A stretch of 25,029 nucleotides of DNA, from assembly GCA_946886365.1 (NCBI GenBank), contig CAMPIM010000048.1:1-25029 (forward strand), in the 5' to 3' direction. Each line of letters begins with the position of its first letter. The stretch's first letter is position 1. The stretch is from an uncultured Novosphingobium sp. (GTDB taxonomy: Bacteria; Pseudomonadota; Alphaproteobacteria; Sphingomonadales; Sphingomonadaceae). Shown one piece after another: positions 7,501 to 15,741 of the stretch. The translations under genes were made by a program, and so were the position numbers. Below the pieces are notes generated by a model, which made no database searches, was not told the origin of the DNA, and was given only the letters and a program-made list of their open reading frames with translations.

Positions 7501-10500
7501 ATGAGTTTTCGTAATATGTCGGCCTGGGCCATCCGCAACCCGGTGTCCCCGCTCGTGCTGTTCGTCGCCCTGCTTCTCGCGGGAATGGTCAGCTTTGGCC
7601 GCATGGACATCAACCAGCAGCCCGACGTCACCTTCCCCATCGCTCAAGTGCTGGTATTGCAGCCAGGTGCCGCGCCGCCGGAACTGGAAACCCAGGTAAC
7701 GCAGCGTGTCGAGGCCGCCGTGCGCGGCATCAGCGGCGTTGACGAGATCACCTCGACCGTCTCCGAAGGCAATTCGATGACGATCGTGCAGTTCCAGATC
7801 GGAACGCCGATCGATCGGGGCGTCGCCGACGTCAAGAACGCTGTCGACCAGATCCGTAGCGAACTGCCAGAAGGCATATTGGAACCGCAGGTGACGCGGC
7901 TCGATGCCGATCGTCCGATCGCCTATTTCAGTGCCGAAGCGACCGACATGACGCTGGAACAATTGTCATGGTATGTCGATAATACTGTCGCCAAACGTCT
8001 GCTTGCCGTGCCGGGCATGGCGGCGGTCAGGCGTGGTGGCGGCGTCACCCGCGAAATTCGCGTCATCCTCGACCCCGCCAAGCTGCAGTCGCACGGCGTC
8101 ACGGCTGCGCAAGTCAATCAGCAGTTACAACAGGTCAACCTGAACGCGGCGGGCGGCCGCACCGAAATCGCGGGAGCCGAGCAGGCGATCCGCGTGCTCG
8201 GCAATGCGCAGGACGCCTATGCCCTGGGCCAGACCCAGATCGCCATCTCCGGCGGCCGCACCGTCAAGCTGTCCGACCTTGCCGATGTGCGCGACATGTA
8301 TGGCGAACAACGGTCGCTTTCGCTGATGAATGACATGCAGGTGACGAGCTTCAGCCTGGAAAAGGCGAAGGGGTCATCCGACGTCACCGTGTTCGACAAT
8401 GCGATCAAGGTGCTGGACCAGCTTAAGAAAGAAAATCCGAAGATCCGTTACAAGGAACTCTTCAACAGCGTCGATTATACCAAGAGCCAATATCATGCGG
8501 CGATGCAGTCCATGATCGAAGGCGCGGTGCTGGCGGTCGTCGTCGTGTTCCTGTTCCTGCGCGACTGGCGCGCGACGATTATCGCCGCCACGGCAATCCC
8601 GCTGTCAGCCATCCCGACATTCTGGTTCATGGACATGATGGGCTTCACGCTCAACGTGACCTCCTTGCTGGCGCTCAGCCTGGTCGCGGGCGTGCTGGTC
8701 GATGATGCCATCGTGGAGATCGAAAATATCGTGCGCCACATGCGCATGGGCAAGACAGCCTATCAGGCATCGATCGACGCGGCCGACGAGATTGGCCTAG
8801 CAGTGCTGGCGACGACAATGGCTATTGTCGCCGTATTCCTGCCAGTTGCGCTGATGCCCGGCGTTTCGGGCCAGTTCTTCATCCAGTTCGGCATGACCGT
8901 CGTGGTCGCGGTGCTGCTCAGCCTGGCTGTCGCCCGCCTCATCACGCCCATGGTCGCGGCCTATTTCCTCAAGGCGCACGGCCAGGAAAGCCATGGCGAG
9001 GGCTGGCTGATGGACGTCTATATGCGTGTGCTGCACTGGTCGCTCGATGAAAGCCGGGCCAAAGCCTATCGCGCATCAGGCGCCCGCCCCCGCTTTGCGG
9101 CCTGGCTGCGCGACCACCGCATCTGGACCGTCGGCATCGGGGGGCTGGCCTTCATCGCCACGCTGCTCGCCTTCGGGACGCTGCCAATGGCATTCCAGCC
9201 ATCGATGAACACCGATTACAGCCAGGTGAAGATCGAAACCGTGCCCGGCAGCACGCTACAGCAAACCACCGCAGTCGCCCGGCGCGTTGCGGACATGTTG
9301 ACCGCCGACACCAAGTTCGTCAACGCGGCCTTCGCCGACATCCAACCGACCAGCGCCAACATCTATCTTACACTGAAGAAGGACCGGCCTGCTTCCTCGG
9401 TCGAGTGGGAACGCAGCATGGCGCCCCGCTTCCAGCAAATTCCGGATGCCCGTGTGAACTTCCAGTCGCAAGCGGGTGGAGGCATGGGCCGTGACGTTAC
9501 GATCATGCTCGGCAGCGACAATGCCGCGCTGCTGGATCGTGTCGCTAACAAGCTGGTTTCCGAAATGAGCGGCGTGAAGGAAGTCCGGTCGCCCCGGGTC
9601 CAGGGCGACATGAATAGGCCCGAGATCATCATCAAACCCAGATTCGACCTGGCCGCGAGCCTGGGGGTCACCACCGCCGCGCTCAGCCAGACCATTCGCG
9701 TGGCCACGATCGGCGACATTGACCAGAATACGGCCAAATTCTCGCTATCGGATCGCCAGATTCCCATCCGCGTGGCCGTGGCCGAGGACAGCCGCAGCGA
9801 CATCGCGACGATCGAGAACATGCCCGTGCCGACCGTCAGCGGCGGTTCGGTTCCGTTGAAGGTGGTCGCCGATATCGAATTCGGTGCCGGGCCGACGCAA
9901 ATCCGTCGCTATAACCAAATCCGCCGGATCGTCGTCGATGCCGACTTCGCACCCGGCATCGTCAGCAGTCAGGCCATGAAGAAGATCAACGCGCTGCCCA
10001 CGATGAAGGAAATCAGTGAAGGCCGTATCCCGGGCATTCAGAAGATCAACACCGGCGAATCGAAATGGCAGGCAGAAATGCTCAAGAACTTCACGGTTGC
10101 GGTCATTTCCGGCATCCTGCTCGTGCTGGCGGTGCTGACACTGCTTTACAAGCGATTGATGCCGCCGTTCGTCAATCTGGGATCGTTGCTGCTGGCGCCG
10201 CTCGGCGGGGCATTGGCGCTGCATCTTACCGGGCACCCTATCTCCATGCCGGTGATGATCGGCATCTTGATGCTGCTCGGGATCGTCGCGAAGAACTCCA
10301 TTCTGGTGATCGACTTCGCGCTGGAGGAAATCCAGAAGGGCGTGCCCCGGTTCGACGCGATCATCGATGCGGGGCACAAGCGCGCACAGCCGATCGTCAT
10401 GACCACCGTCGCGATGGTTGCGGGCATGGTGCCCACCGCCATCTCGCTGGGCGGCGACAGCGCATGGCGCGCGCCCATGGGCATCACAGTGATCGGCGGT

Positions 10501-10662
10501 TTGCTGCTGTCCACGCTCCTCACCCTTGTGATCGTGCCCGCGACATTCAGTCTGGCGCTACAGATCGAAGGATGGGCGGGTCCGCGCCTCAGCCGCCGTC
10601 TGCTCACATACAAGCCGGGGGACGATGCAAAGCATGAGGGAAATGCACAACCGGCGGAATGA
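7501..10662 (+). CDS. RND-family efflux permease (AcrB/HAE1-like)
   Basis: This 1053-residue inner-membrane antiporter exports substrates using the proton gradient. It has the two-fold RND layout: a first transmembrane helix near residues 14-31, a large periplasmic loop, a block of helices around 340-500, then the same again in the second half. The proton-relay residues are intact: adjacent aspartates 401-402 in [14 protein letters not shown] and lysine 931 in [17 protein letters not shown]. These, and the lack of metal-site features, favour a hydrophobic/amphiphilic drug exporter over a heavy-metal (CzcA) pump, though the substrate is inferred only at that level. The stop is 28 bp before the DUF445 gene, which may be cotranscribed. 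No outer-membrane factor gene is in the window. Confidence 0.95.
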   Translation: MSFRNMSAWAIRNPVSPLVLFVALLLAGMVSFGRMDINQQPDVTFPIAQVLVLQPGAAPPELETQVTQRVEAAVRGISGVDEITSTVSEGNSMTIVQFQIGTPIDRGVADVKNAVDQIRSELPEGILEPQVTRLDADRPIAYFSAEATDMTLEQLSWYVDNTVAKRLLAVPGMAAVRRGGGVTREIRVILDPAKLQSHGVTAAQVNQQLQQVNLNAAGGRTEIAGAEQAIRVLGNAQDAYALGQTQIAISGGRTVKLSDLADVRDMYGEQRSLSLMNDMQVTSFSLEKAKGSSDVTVFDNAIKVLDQLKKENPKIRYKELFNSVDYTKSQYHAAMQSMIEGAVLAVVVVFLFLRDWRATIIAATAIPLSAIPTFWFMDMMGFTLNVTSLLALSLVAGVLVDDAIVEIENIVRHMRMGKTAYQASIDAADEIGLAVLATTMAIVAVFLPVALMPGVSGQFFIQFGMTVVVAVLLSLAVARLITPMVAAYFLKAHGQESHGEGWLMDVYMRVLHWSLDESRAKAYRASGARPRFAAWLRDHRIWTVGIGGLAFIATLLAFGTLPMAFQPSMNTDYSQVKIETVPGSTLQQTTAVARRVADMLTADTKFVNAAFADIQPTSANIYLTLKKDRPASSVEWERSMAPRFQQIPDARVNFQSQAGGGMGRDVTIMLGSDNAALLDRVANKLVSEMSGVKEVRSPRVQGDMNRPEIIIKPRFDLAASLGVTTAALSQTIRVATIGDIDQNTAKFSLSDRQIPIRVAVAEDSRSDIATIENMPVPTVSGGSVPLKVVADIEFGAGPTQIRRYNQIRRIVVDADFAPGIVSSQAMKKINALPTMKEISEGRIPGIQKINTGESKWQAEMLKNFTVAVISGILLVLAVLTLLYKRLMPPFVNLGSLLLAPLGGALALHLTGHPISMPVMIGILMLLGIVAKNSILVIDFALEEIQKGVPRFDAIIDAGHKRAQPIVMTTVAMVAGMVPTAISLGGDSAWRAPMGITVIGGLLLSTLLTLVIVPATFSLALQIEGWAGPRLSRRLLTYKPGDDAKHEGNAQPAE

Positions 10663-10690
10663 TGGCAGTCGGCTCGCCTGAAAGAAGCGC

Positions 10691-11995
10691 ATGGCTGAAC
10701 GAAACGGCGGCGTAACCGTTGGACGGACAATGAATCAGCTTCCCGTTCCCCCGATCGCCGCCGACGTGTCTGTCCGGCCGCCGCGCGACATGCGGGTGGT
10801 TGCGACGGGCATGTTGATCGCGATGGCGCTGCTGTTCCTTGCCGCGCGATCTACCGTCCATCTGCATCCAGCTATCGGTTTCGTTCAGGCATTTGCGGAA
10901 GCCGCGATGGTAGGCGGCCTTGCCGACTGGTTCGCCGTCACCGCCCTGTTCCGGCATCCGCTGGGCCTCCCTATCCCGCACACGGCGATCATCCCGCGCA
11001 ACAAGGACCGGATCGGCGATACGTTGGCCTTTTTCCTGCGGGACAATTTCCTCACCCCCGCCGTCGTTGCGCGCAGGATGCAGCGGCTGGACGTGGCGGC
11101 CGCCGCCGGGCGCTTCCTCGCCAGCCCGTCAGGAGGCGACGGCCGCTTGCGCGAAGGCGCGTCGCGGCTGGCGGCGGACATGCTGGAGGCGCTTGATCAG
11201 GAACGGCTTGGCGGCATGGTCAAGGGTGCGATCGCTCAGCGGCTGCGGGGCATGAACATCGCCCCGCTGATCGGTCAGGCGATCGAGGCGGCGATGCGCG
11301 ATGGCCGTCATGCGCCGGTGATGGATGGCATCATCCATTGGGCCGATCGCACGCTGGAGGCCAATGACCACCTTATCCGCCAGATGGTGCATGACCGGGC
11401 GGGCAAGATCCTGCGTTGGACGGGATTGGATGAAAGTCTGTCCAACGCCATCATCGACGGACTGCGGCGTCTGCTGGCGGAGATGGCGGCGGACCCAGCT
11501 CACAGTCTGCGCCTCAAGGCAGAAGAGGGCATGGCGAAGCTGGCCAGCGACCTGCAATTCGATGCCGCCATGCAGGAACGCGTGGCCCGCATCCGCGACG
11601 AGATCGTGGAAAATCCCGCAATGCAGCGTTGGATAGACGGCCTTTGGGAACAGGCACGATCCGGCCTGCTGCGCGCCGTCCGCGATCCGGGCAAGGCGAT
11701 GGCGGGGCGGCTGGGCGAAGCGCTGCGCCAACTGGGCACCACGCTTCAGGACGATGCCCGCCTTCGCCTGCTGATCAACCGCTTCGTGCGGCGCGCGGCT
11801 GTCGGCGCGACGGCCGCCTATGGCGATTCCATCGTGAAGCTGGTGAGCGAAACCGTGCGCGGCTGGGATGCAGGAACCGTGACCAGCCGCCTCGAAAGCG
11901 CTGTCGGCCGCGACCTTCAATATATCCGGATCAACGGTACTTTGGTCGGTGGCCTTGTAGGATTGGCCATTCATGCGGTCGACACACTGTTTTGA
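10691..11995 (+). CDS. DUF445 family membrane protein
   Basis: The 434-residue product matches the DUF445 (YjiN-like) family. It has a hydrophobic segment near residues 38-56 (GMLIAMALLFLAA), followed by the conserved stretch AEAAMVGGLADWFAVTALFRHPLGLPIPHTAIIP and NKDRIGDTLAFFLRDNFL (residues about 70-120). A long helical middle and a final hydrophobic segment (GLVGLAIHAVD) complete it. The function of the family is unknown. Two starts are possible: the ATG at 10691, with GAAAGAAG upstream, and the ATG at 10730. I kept the first, with low certainty. It follows the RND permease by 28 bp, so it may be read through from that operon. A 7-bp hairpin CAGGCTT/AAGCCTG at 12010-12025 after the gene lacks a T-run. 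Confidence 0.88.
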   Translation: MAERNGGVTVGRTMNQLPVPPIAADVSVRPPRDMRVVATGMLIAMALLFLAARSTVHLHPAIGFVQAFAEAAMVGGLADWFAVTALFRHPLGLPIPHTAIIPRNKDRIGDTLAFFLRDNFLTPAVVARRMQRLDVAAAAGRFLASPSGGDGRLREGASRLAADMLEALDQERLGGMVKGAIAQRLRGMNIAPLIGQAIEAAMRDGRHAPVMDGIIHWADRTLEANDHLIRQMVHDRAGKILRWTGLDESLSNAIIDGLRRLLAEMAADPAHSLRLKAEEGMAKLASDLQFDAAMQERVARIRDEIVENPAMQRWIDGLWEQARSGLLRAVRDPGKAMAGRLGEALRQLGTTLQDDARLRLLINRFVRRAAVGATAAYGDSIVKLVSETVRGWDAGTVTSRLESAVGRDLQYIRINGTLVGGLVGLAIHAVDTLF

Positions 11996-12061
11996 CATCT
12001 TGCCGCGAACAGGCTTGAAAGCCTGATCACCGATCCCTAGCTGACGTCGGCAAGCTTATGC

Positions 12062-12076
12062 GTTGCAAATTGCAAC
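12062..12076. promoter_or_regulatory. Perfect 15-bp palindromic operator upstream of the Old Yellow Enzyme gene
   Basis: GTTGCAA-A-TTGCAAC is a perfect 7+1+7 palindrome ending 18 bp before the ATG at 12095. A site this close to the ribosome-binding sequence AAGGGG (12083-12088) would block transcription or early elongation if bound. Genes of this enzyme family are often controlled by electrophile-sensing repressors. No regulator gene is next to it, so the binding protein is unknown. Confidence 0.6.
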
Positions 12077-12094
12077 CGTAATAAGGGGATTTTC

Positions 12095-13177
12095 ATGACC
12101 AGCCTCTTCGATCCTGTTCAGTTGGGCGCCATCAAGGCCCGTAATCGCATATTGATGGCGCCGCTCACCCGCGCCCGCGCCAGCCGCGATCATGTGCCGA
12201 CGCCGATCATGGCCGACTATTATCGCCAGCGCGCTTCGGCCGGCCTGATCATCAGCGAAGGCATCGGCGTGTCGCGTCAGGGACTAGGCTGGCCCTTCGC
12301 ACCGGGCATCTGGACGGCAGAGCAGACGGAGGCCTGGAAGCCGATCACCCAGGCCGTGCATGAAGTCGGCGGCCGTATCTTCGCGCAGCTTTGGCACATG
12401 GGGCGCCTCGTCCATTCCAGCGTCAGCGGGCAGCCGCCGGTATCTTCGAGTCCGATTGCCGCGCCCGGCCATGCCCATAGCTATGAGGGCAACAAGCCTT
12501 ATGAACAGCCCCGCGCGTTGGACGCAGAGGAAATTCCGGCCCTGATCGCCACTTACGTCACAGCCGCGCGCAATGCTCGCGAAGCTGGATTTGACGGCGT
12601 TCAGGTTCACGCCGCCAACGGCTATCTACTCGACGAATTCCTTCGCGACGGCGTCAACCAGCGGCAGGACGTCTATGGCGGCAGCCCCGAAAACCGTGTC
12701 CGGCTGCTGCGCGAGATCACGCAAGCTGTCGCCGACGCCATCGGTGCTGACAGGACGGCGGTGCGGATTTCAATCAACGGCGCGTCGCAGGGGACGGACG
12801 ACAGTGATCCCGCCAGCCTTGCCATCGCCATTGCCAAAGCGCTTGACCCGATCGGCATCGCCTTTCTGGAGATGCGCGAGCTGCGTCCGGACGGCAGCCG
12901 AGGCGCGAGCGACGTTCCGCGTCAGTCGCCGCTCGTCCGCCGCCATTTCAGCGGCCCGCTCGTCCTGAACAGTGATTATGACGCAGGGCGAGCGCAGGAG
13001 GATCTGGACAGCGGCCTTGCCCAGGCGATCAGCTTTGGCCGCCCGTTCATAGCCAATCCGGACCTGCCGGATCGCCTGTCGCTAGGGGCTCCGCTGAACC
13101 CCTTGAGCACCGATACGCTCTACACGCAGGGCCGCGAGGGTTATGTCGATTATCCGGTTCTCGCCAAGGCGGGCTGA
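12095..13177 (+). CDS. Old Yellow Enzyme family alkene reductase (NemA-like)
   Basis: This 360-residue FMN-dependent flavoprotein uses NAD(P)H to reduce activated C=C bonds, as in N-ethylmaleimide and enones, and often nitro compounds. It spans a single TIM barrel: LFDPVQLGAIKARNRILMAPLTR at the start, LWHMGR, the His-Asn substrate-binding pair in VQVHAANGYL with LDEFL following, the YGGS-ENR segment, and the C-terminal phosphate-binding SFGRPFIANPDLP with LYTQGREGYVDYP. The length is normal for the class. The ATG at 12095 is supported by AAGGGG 7 bp upstream. The preceding palindrome suggests a dedicated repressor. The gene is monocistronic with a hairpin terminator, and converges on ribH. 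The physiological substrate is unknown. Confidence 0.95.
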   Translation: MTSLFDPVQLGAIKARNRILMAPLTRARASRDHVPTPIMADYYRQRASAGLIISEGIGVSRQGLGWPFAPGIWTAEQTEAWKPITQAVHEVGGRIFAQLWHMGRLVHSSVSGQPPVSSSPIAAPGHAHSYEGNKPYEQPRALDAEEIPALIATYVTAARNAREAGFDGVQVHAANGYLLDEFLRDGVNQRQDVYGGSPENRVRLLREITQAVADAIGADRTAVRISINGASQGTDDSDPASLAIAIAKALDPIGIAFLEMRELRPDGSRGASDVPRQSPLVRRHFSGPLVLNSDYDAGRAQEDLDSGLAQAISFGRPFIANPDLPDRLSLGAPLNPLSTDTLYTQGREGYVDYPVLAKAG

Positions 13178-13184
13178 GCCTTAT

Positions 13185-13223
13185 GGAGAAAGGGCCGCTC
13201 CGATGACGGTCGGCCCTTTCTCC
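13185..13223 (+). terminator. Hairpin terminator after the Old Yellow Enzyme gene
   Basis: GGAGAAAGGGCCG (13185-13197) and CGGCCCTTTCTCC (13211-13223) form a perfect 13-bp stem with a 13-nt loop, 7 bp after the stop. The following tract is short in T (TTA), so termination strength is uncertain. Confidence 0.65.
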
Positions 13224-13240
13224 TTAAAAAAGAAGTAGAA

Positions 13241-13266
13241 CCCTTCGACAAGCTCAGGGCGAACGG
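13241..13266 (-). repeat. Single copy of the dispersed repeat (convergent gap)
   Basis: CCCTTCGACAAGCTCAGGG followed by CGAACGG is the cleanest copy of the repeat in the window. It lies between the convergent Old Yellow Enzyme and ribH genes. An AAGAAG tract (13230-13235) flanks it, resembling the TTCTT/AAGAA centres of the paired copies, but no inverted partner remains. Confidence 0.8.
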
Positions 13267-13302
13267 GATTAAGAGGCGATGCTCTTTTAAAGCCCGAAGC
13301 GC

Positions 13303-13725
13303 CTAGGCGCCGAATTTCTCGCGCAGGGCCAGCATGGCGATCGCGGCTTTGGCCGCTTCGCCGCCCTTGTCCTTCTCATCCGGCTTGGCGCGGGTCAGCG
13401 CCTGCGCCTCATTCTCGACCGTCAGAATGCCATTGCCGATGGGAATGCCGTCCATGCTGAGCGCCATCAGCCCACGTGCGCTCTCGTTCGACACCACCTC
13501 GAAATGATAGGTTTCGCCGCGGATCACCACGCCGATCGCCACGAAACCGTCATAGCGCCCGGACTCCGCCGCCAGCGCCACCGCGCCGGGGATTTCCAGC
13601 GCGCCGGGCACCGTCACCACTTCATATTTATGCCCTTCCGCCTCCAGCGCGGCCACCGCGCCTTCGATCAGAAGGTCATTGAGATGTTCGTAGAAGCGGG
13701 CTTCAACGATCAGGAATTTCGCCAC
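13303..13725 (-). CDS. ribH: 6,7-dimethyl-8-ribityllumazine synthase RibH
   Basis: RibH condenses 3,4-dihydroxy-2-butanone 4-phosphate with 5-amino-6-ribitylaminouracil to lumazine, the penultimate riboflavin step. The 140-residue protein has [16 protein letters not shown] at the N-terminus, [15 protein letters not shown] (substrate site) and [17 protein letters not shown], containing the catalytic histidine. It ends with [12 protein letters not shown]. The start is a GTG (13725-13723) with AAGGAT at about 9 bp upstream. It lies 15 bp after ribBX, clearly the same transcript. The ribBX product makes its butanone-phosphate substrate. The short N-terminus, without the longer leader of many RibH proteins, is usual in some alphaproteobacteria. 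Confidence 0.96.
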   Translation of the reverse strand: MAKFLIVEARFYEHLNDLLIEGAVAALEAEGHKYEVVTVPGALEIPGAVALAAESGRYDGFVAIGVVIRGETYHFEVVSNESARGLMALSMDGIPIGNGILTVENEAQALTRAKPDEKDKGGEAAKAAIAMLALREKFGA

Positions 13726-13740
13726 GGCCGATATCCTTTT

Positions 13741-15024
13741 TTATAGCTCGACGGGTCGATGCCCAACCACGGCAAGGTCATAGCCGTCAAGCGCGATGAG
13801 GCTGTGGCTGGAATTGGTGAGCAGGATCATGTCGTGCACGCCGAGTTCAGCGAGGATTTGCGCCCCTACGCCATAGTCGCGCAATTCGTCCATGCCGCTG
13901 CCAGGCTGGCCAGCATGATGGCGCAGGATGCGGGTCAGGAAATCGGCCGGCGAATTGCTGGTCAGGACGACGATGAGGCCCGCGCCTTCCTTGGCGATGA
14001 TCTCCATCGACTTGCGCAGGATTTCGCAGCGGGGGCCGCTGGCGCCGTAGACGTCGTCGAGCAGCGAAAGCTGATGCACGCGCACCAGCGTCGGTTCGTC
14101 GGGCGACACATGGCCCTTTTGCAGCACCAGCTGTTCGCTTTGCGTCGCCTTGTTATAGAAGCTGATCGCCTTCCAGTCGCCGCCCCACTTGCTGTTGAAG
14201 ACCGTTTCGGCGCGCCGTTCGACCATATGGTCATGACGGCGGCGATAGGCGATGAGGTCGCGGATCGTGCCGATCTTCATCTTGTGCTTCTGCGCGAAGG
14301 GGATGAGGTCGTCGAGGCGCGCCATAGTGCCATCGTCTTTCATCACTTCGCAGATCACGCCCGACGGGTTGAGCCCGGCGAGACGCGCCACATCGACAGC
14401 CGCCTCGGTATGGCCGGTGCGCACGAGCACGCCACCATCCTTGGCCACGAGGGGGAAGACGTGGCCGGGGGTCACGATGTCATCGCGGCCCTTGGAGCCG
14501 TCGATCGCCACGGAAATGGTGCGCGCGCGGTCGGCGGCGCTGATGCCGGTGGTTACGCCCTCGCGCGCCTCGATCGACACGGTGAAGGCAGTTTCATGCC
14601 GCGTGCCGTTGTTGCGGCTCATAAGGTCGATGCCCAGATGATCGATCCGATCCTTGGTCATCGCGAGACAGATGAGGCCCCGGCCATGCGTCGCCATGAA
14701 GTTGATCGCATCGGGTGTCGCCATCTGCGCCGGGATCACCAGATCGCCCTCATTCTCCCGGTCTTCATCATCGACCAGGATGAACATGCGGCCGTTGCGC
14801 GCTTCGTTGATGATCTCTTCCGGAGAGGCAAGCGCAGTGCCGCCCTCGCGCCGCGCCAGATAATTTTCGAGCTTGCCCAGCGTTTCGGCGGTCGGGTTCC
14901 AGTCCGTTTCGCCCAGTTTCCGCAGGGAGTTGGCATGAAGGCCCGCAGCGCGCGCAAGGCCCGACCGGGACATGCCCCCTTCATTGACCAGCGTGCGAAC
15001 GGTATCGATAAGCGCGGAAGACAT
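13741..15024 (-). CDS. ribB: HTH - DHBP synthase - degenerate GTP cyclohydrolase II fusion (RibBX type)
   Basis: The 427-residue protein makes 3,4-dihydroxy-2-butanone 4-phosphate from ribulose 5-phosphate. Residues about 1-60 are not part of the enzyme: [19 protein letters not shown] (20-37 region) reads as a helix-turn-helix, followed by [14 protein letters not shown] as in XRE-type domains. The DHBP synthase starts near residue 67, with [11 protein letters not shown] (85-95), [24 protein letters not shown] and [12 protein letters not shown], so catalysis should be intact. The C-terminal part aligns with GTP cyclohydrolase II, but only one of three zinc cysteines survives (Cys333). The others are Ser320 and Ile335 by my alignment, and the GRNIGL-like catalytic segment is replaced. 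This matches RibBX variants known in Proteobacteria. The ATG at 15024 is chosen because AAGGAG lies upstream. Confidence 0.93.
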   Translation of the reverse strand: MSSALIDTVRTLVNEGGMSRSGLARAAGLHANSLRKLGETDWNPTAETLGKLENYLARREGGTALASPEEIINEARNGRMFILVDDEDRENEGDLVIPAQMATPDAINFMATHGRGLICLAMTKDRIDHLGIDLMSRNNGTRHETAFTVSIEAREGVTTGISAADRARTISVAIDGSKGRDDIVTPGHVFPLVAKDGGVLVRTGHTEAAVDVARLAGLNPSGVICEVMKDDGTMARLDDLIPFAQKHKMKIGTIRDLIAYRRRHDHMVERRAETVFNSKWGGDWKAISFYNKATQSEQLVLQKGHVSPDEPTLVRVHQLSLLDDVYGASGPRCEILRKSMEIIAKEGAGLIVVLTSNSPADFLTRILRHHAGQPGSGMDELRDYGVGAQILAELGVHDMILLTNSSHSLIALDGYDLAVVGHRPVEL

Positions 15025-15061
15025 GACTGCGACTCCTTGACCAGATCGGCCTCGGGACGCA

Positions 15062-15090
15062 GTTATCACATCATAGTGTGATTATTTCAA
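15062..15090 (-). promoter_or_regulatory. Candidate ribBX promoter with palindromic operator in its spacer
   Basis: Read on the minus strand, TTGAAA (15090-15085) and GATAAC (15067-15062) are separated by exactly 17 bp and resemble a sigma-70 -35/-10 pair. The palindrome ATCACA-CTATGA-TGTGAT (15082-15065) lies almost wholly in that spacer. A further copy of one half, GATGTGAT, lies 32 bp upstream at 15104-15097, across the end of ribE. Predicted transcription would start near 15055, about 30 nt before the ribBX ATG. The half-sites recall CRP/FNR-type boxes, but the order is reversed (ATCACA...TGTGAT). The regulator is unproven. Confidence 0.55.
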
Positions 15091-15097
15091 GCGCGAA

Positions 15098-15709
15098 TCA
15101 CATCGATCCGCGAAGGCTCTGCATGCGGTCGAGATAACGGGCCAGCACGTCGATCTCCAGATTGAACCTCCGGCCGGTCGCCAGATCGTCCAGCGTCGTA
15201 GCCGCAGCCGTATGCGGAATGATGTTCAGGCCGAACTGAACGGACCCGTCCGGCTGATCCTCAACGCTGTTCACGGTCAGAGAGATGCCATCGACCGTGA
15301 TAGATCCTTTTGCGGCAAGCGCTGACGCCAGCGCGGAGGGAGCGGCGATCACCAGCCGGGTGGAATCCCCTTCCGGCGTGATCGACACCAATGTGCCCAC
15401 GCCATCGACATGGCCGGTCACGATATGCCCGCCCAGTTCATCCCCGACCTTGAGCGCGCGTTCCAGGTTCAGCCTGCCGCCCTGCTTCCACAGGCCGGGC
15501 GCGGTTCGCTCCACCGTTTCGGCGGAAAGATCGACGGCGAACCAGTCCGCGCCCTTTTCCACCACGGTCAGGCACGCGCCCGAACAGGCGATCGACGCGC
15601 CGATCGCGACGCCCTCCATGTCATAGGCGGAGCCGATGACGAGGCGCAGGTCCCCGCGCTGCTCGGCGGAGCGGATGGTGCCTATGTCGGTGATGATGCC
15701 GGTGAACAT
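15098..15709 (-). CDS. ribE: Riboflavin synthase, alpha chain (RibE)
   Basis: RibE dismutates two molecules of 6,7-dimethyl-8-ribityllumazine to riboflavin and 5-amino-6-ribitylaminouracil. The 203-residue length and the two similar barrels fit the family. The first barrel starts with the hallmark MFTGIITDIGTI, then IACSGACLTVV. The second has LGGHIVTGHVDGVGTL and GSITVDGISLTVN. The ATG at 15709 gives this universal start. It lies 32 bp after ribD and 73 bp before ribBX on the same strand. The larger gap to ribBX contains a candidate promoter/operator. No FMN riboswitch is seen in front of it. Confidence 0.97.
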   Translation of the reverse strand: MFTGIITDIGTIRSAEQRGDLRLVIGSAYDMEGVAIGASIACSGACLTVVEKGADWFAVDLSAETVERTAPGLWKQGGRLNLERALKVGDELGGHIVTGHVDGVGTLVSITPEGDSTRLVIAAPSALASALAAKGSITVDGISLTVNSVEDQPDGSVQFGLNIIPHTAAATTLDDLATGRRFNLEIDVLARYLDRMQSLRGSM

Positions 15710-15741
15710 GGGTGTGCGATCCTGCTGGTTCCGTGACGCTC

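Noticed and set aside
6553..7962. 469-codon open frame on the minus strand
   Set aside because: It lies antisense across both RND efflux genes, which have clear domains and motifs. Its product is His/Asp/Arg/Gly-rich without family features, typical of a GC-rich shadow frame.
9745..10377. 210-codon minus-strand frame rich in His, Asp, Arg and Gln
   Set aside because: It is antisense to the second half of the RND permease, whose membrane segments are well defined.
11129..11998. 289-codon minus-strand frame
   Set aside because: It is antisense to the DUF445 gene, which has the conserved family stretch and membrane segments.
12010..12025. CAGGCTT-GA-AAGCCTG hairpin as DUF445 terminator
   Set aside because: The stem is 7 bp with a 2-nt loop and no T-run, so termination is not supported. 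It may be an operator or chance.
13759..15081. 440-codon open frame on the plus strand
   Set aside because: It is antisense to the whole ribBX gene. The coding strand has complete DHBP synthase motifs, while this one has none.
15025..15097. FMN riboswitch in front of ribBX
   Set aside because: The 73-bp gap is too short for the conserved FMN aptamer, and none of its conserved stretches can be found here or before ribE or ribD.
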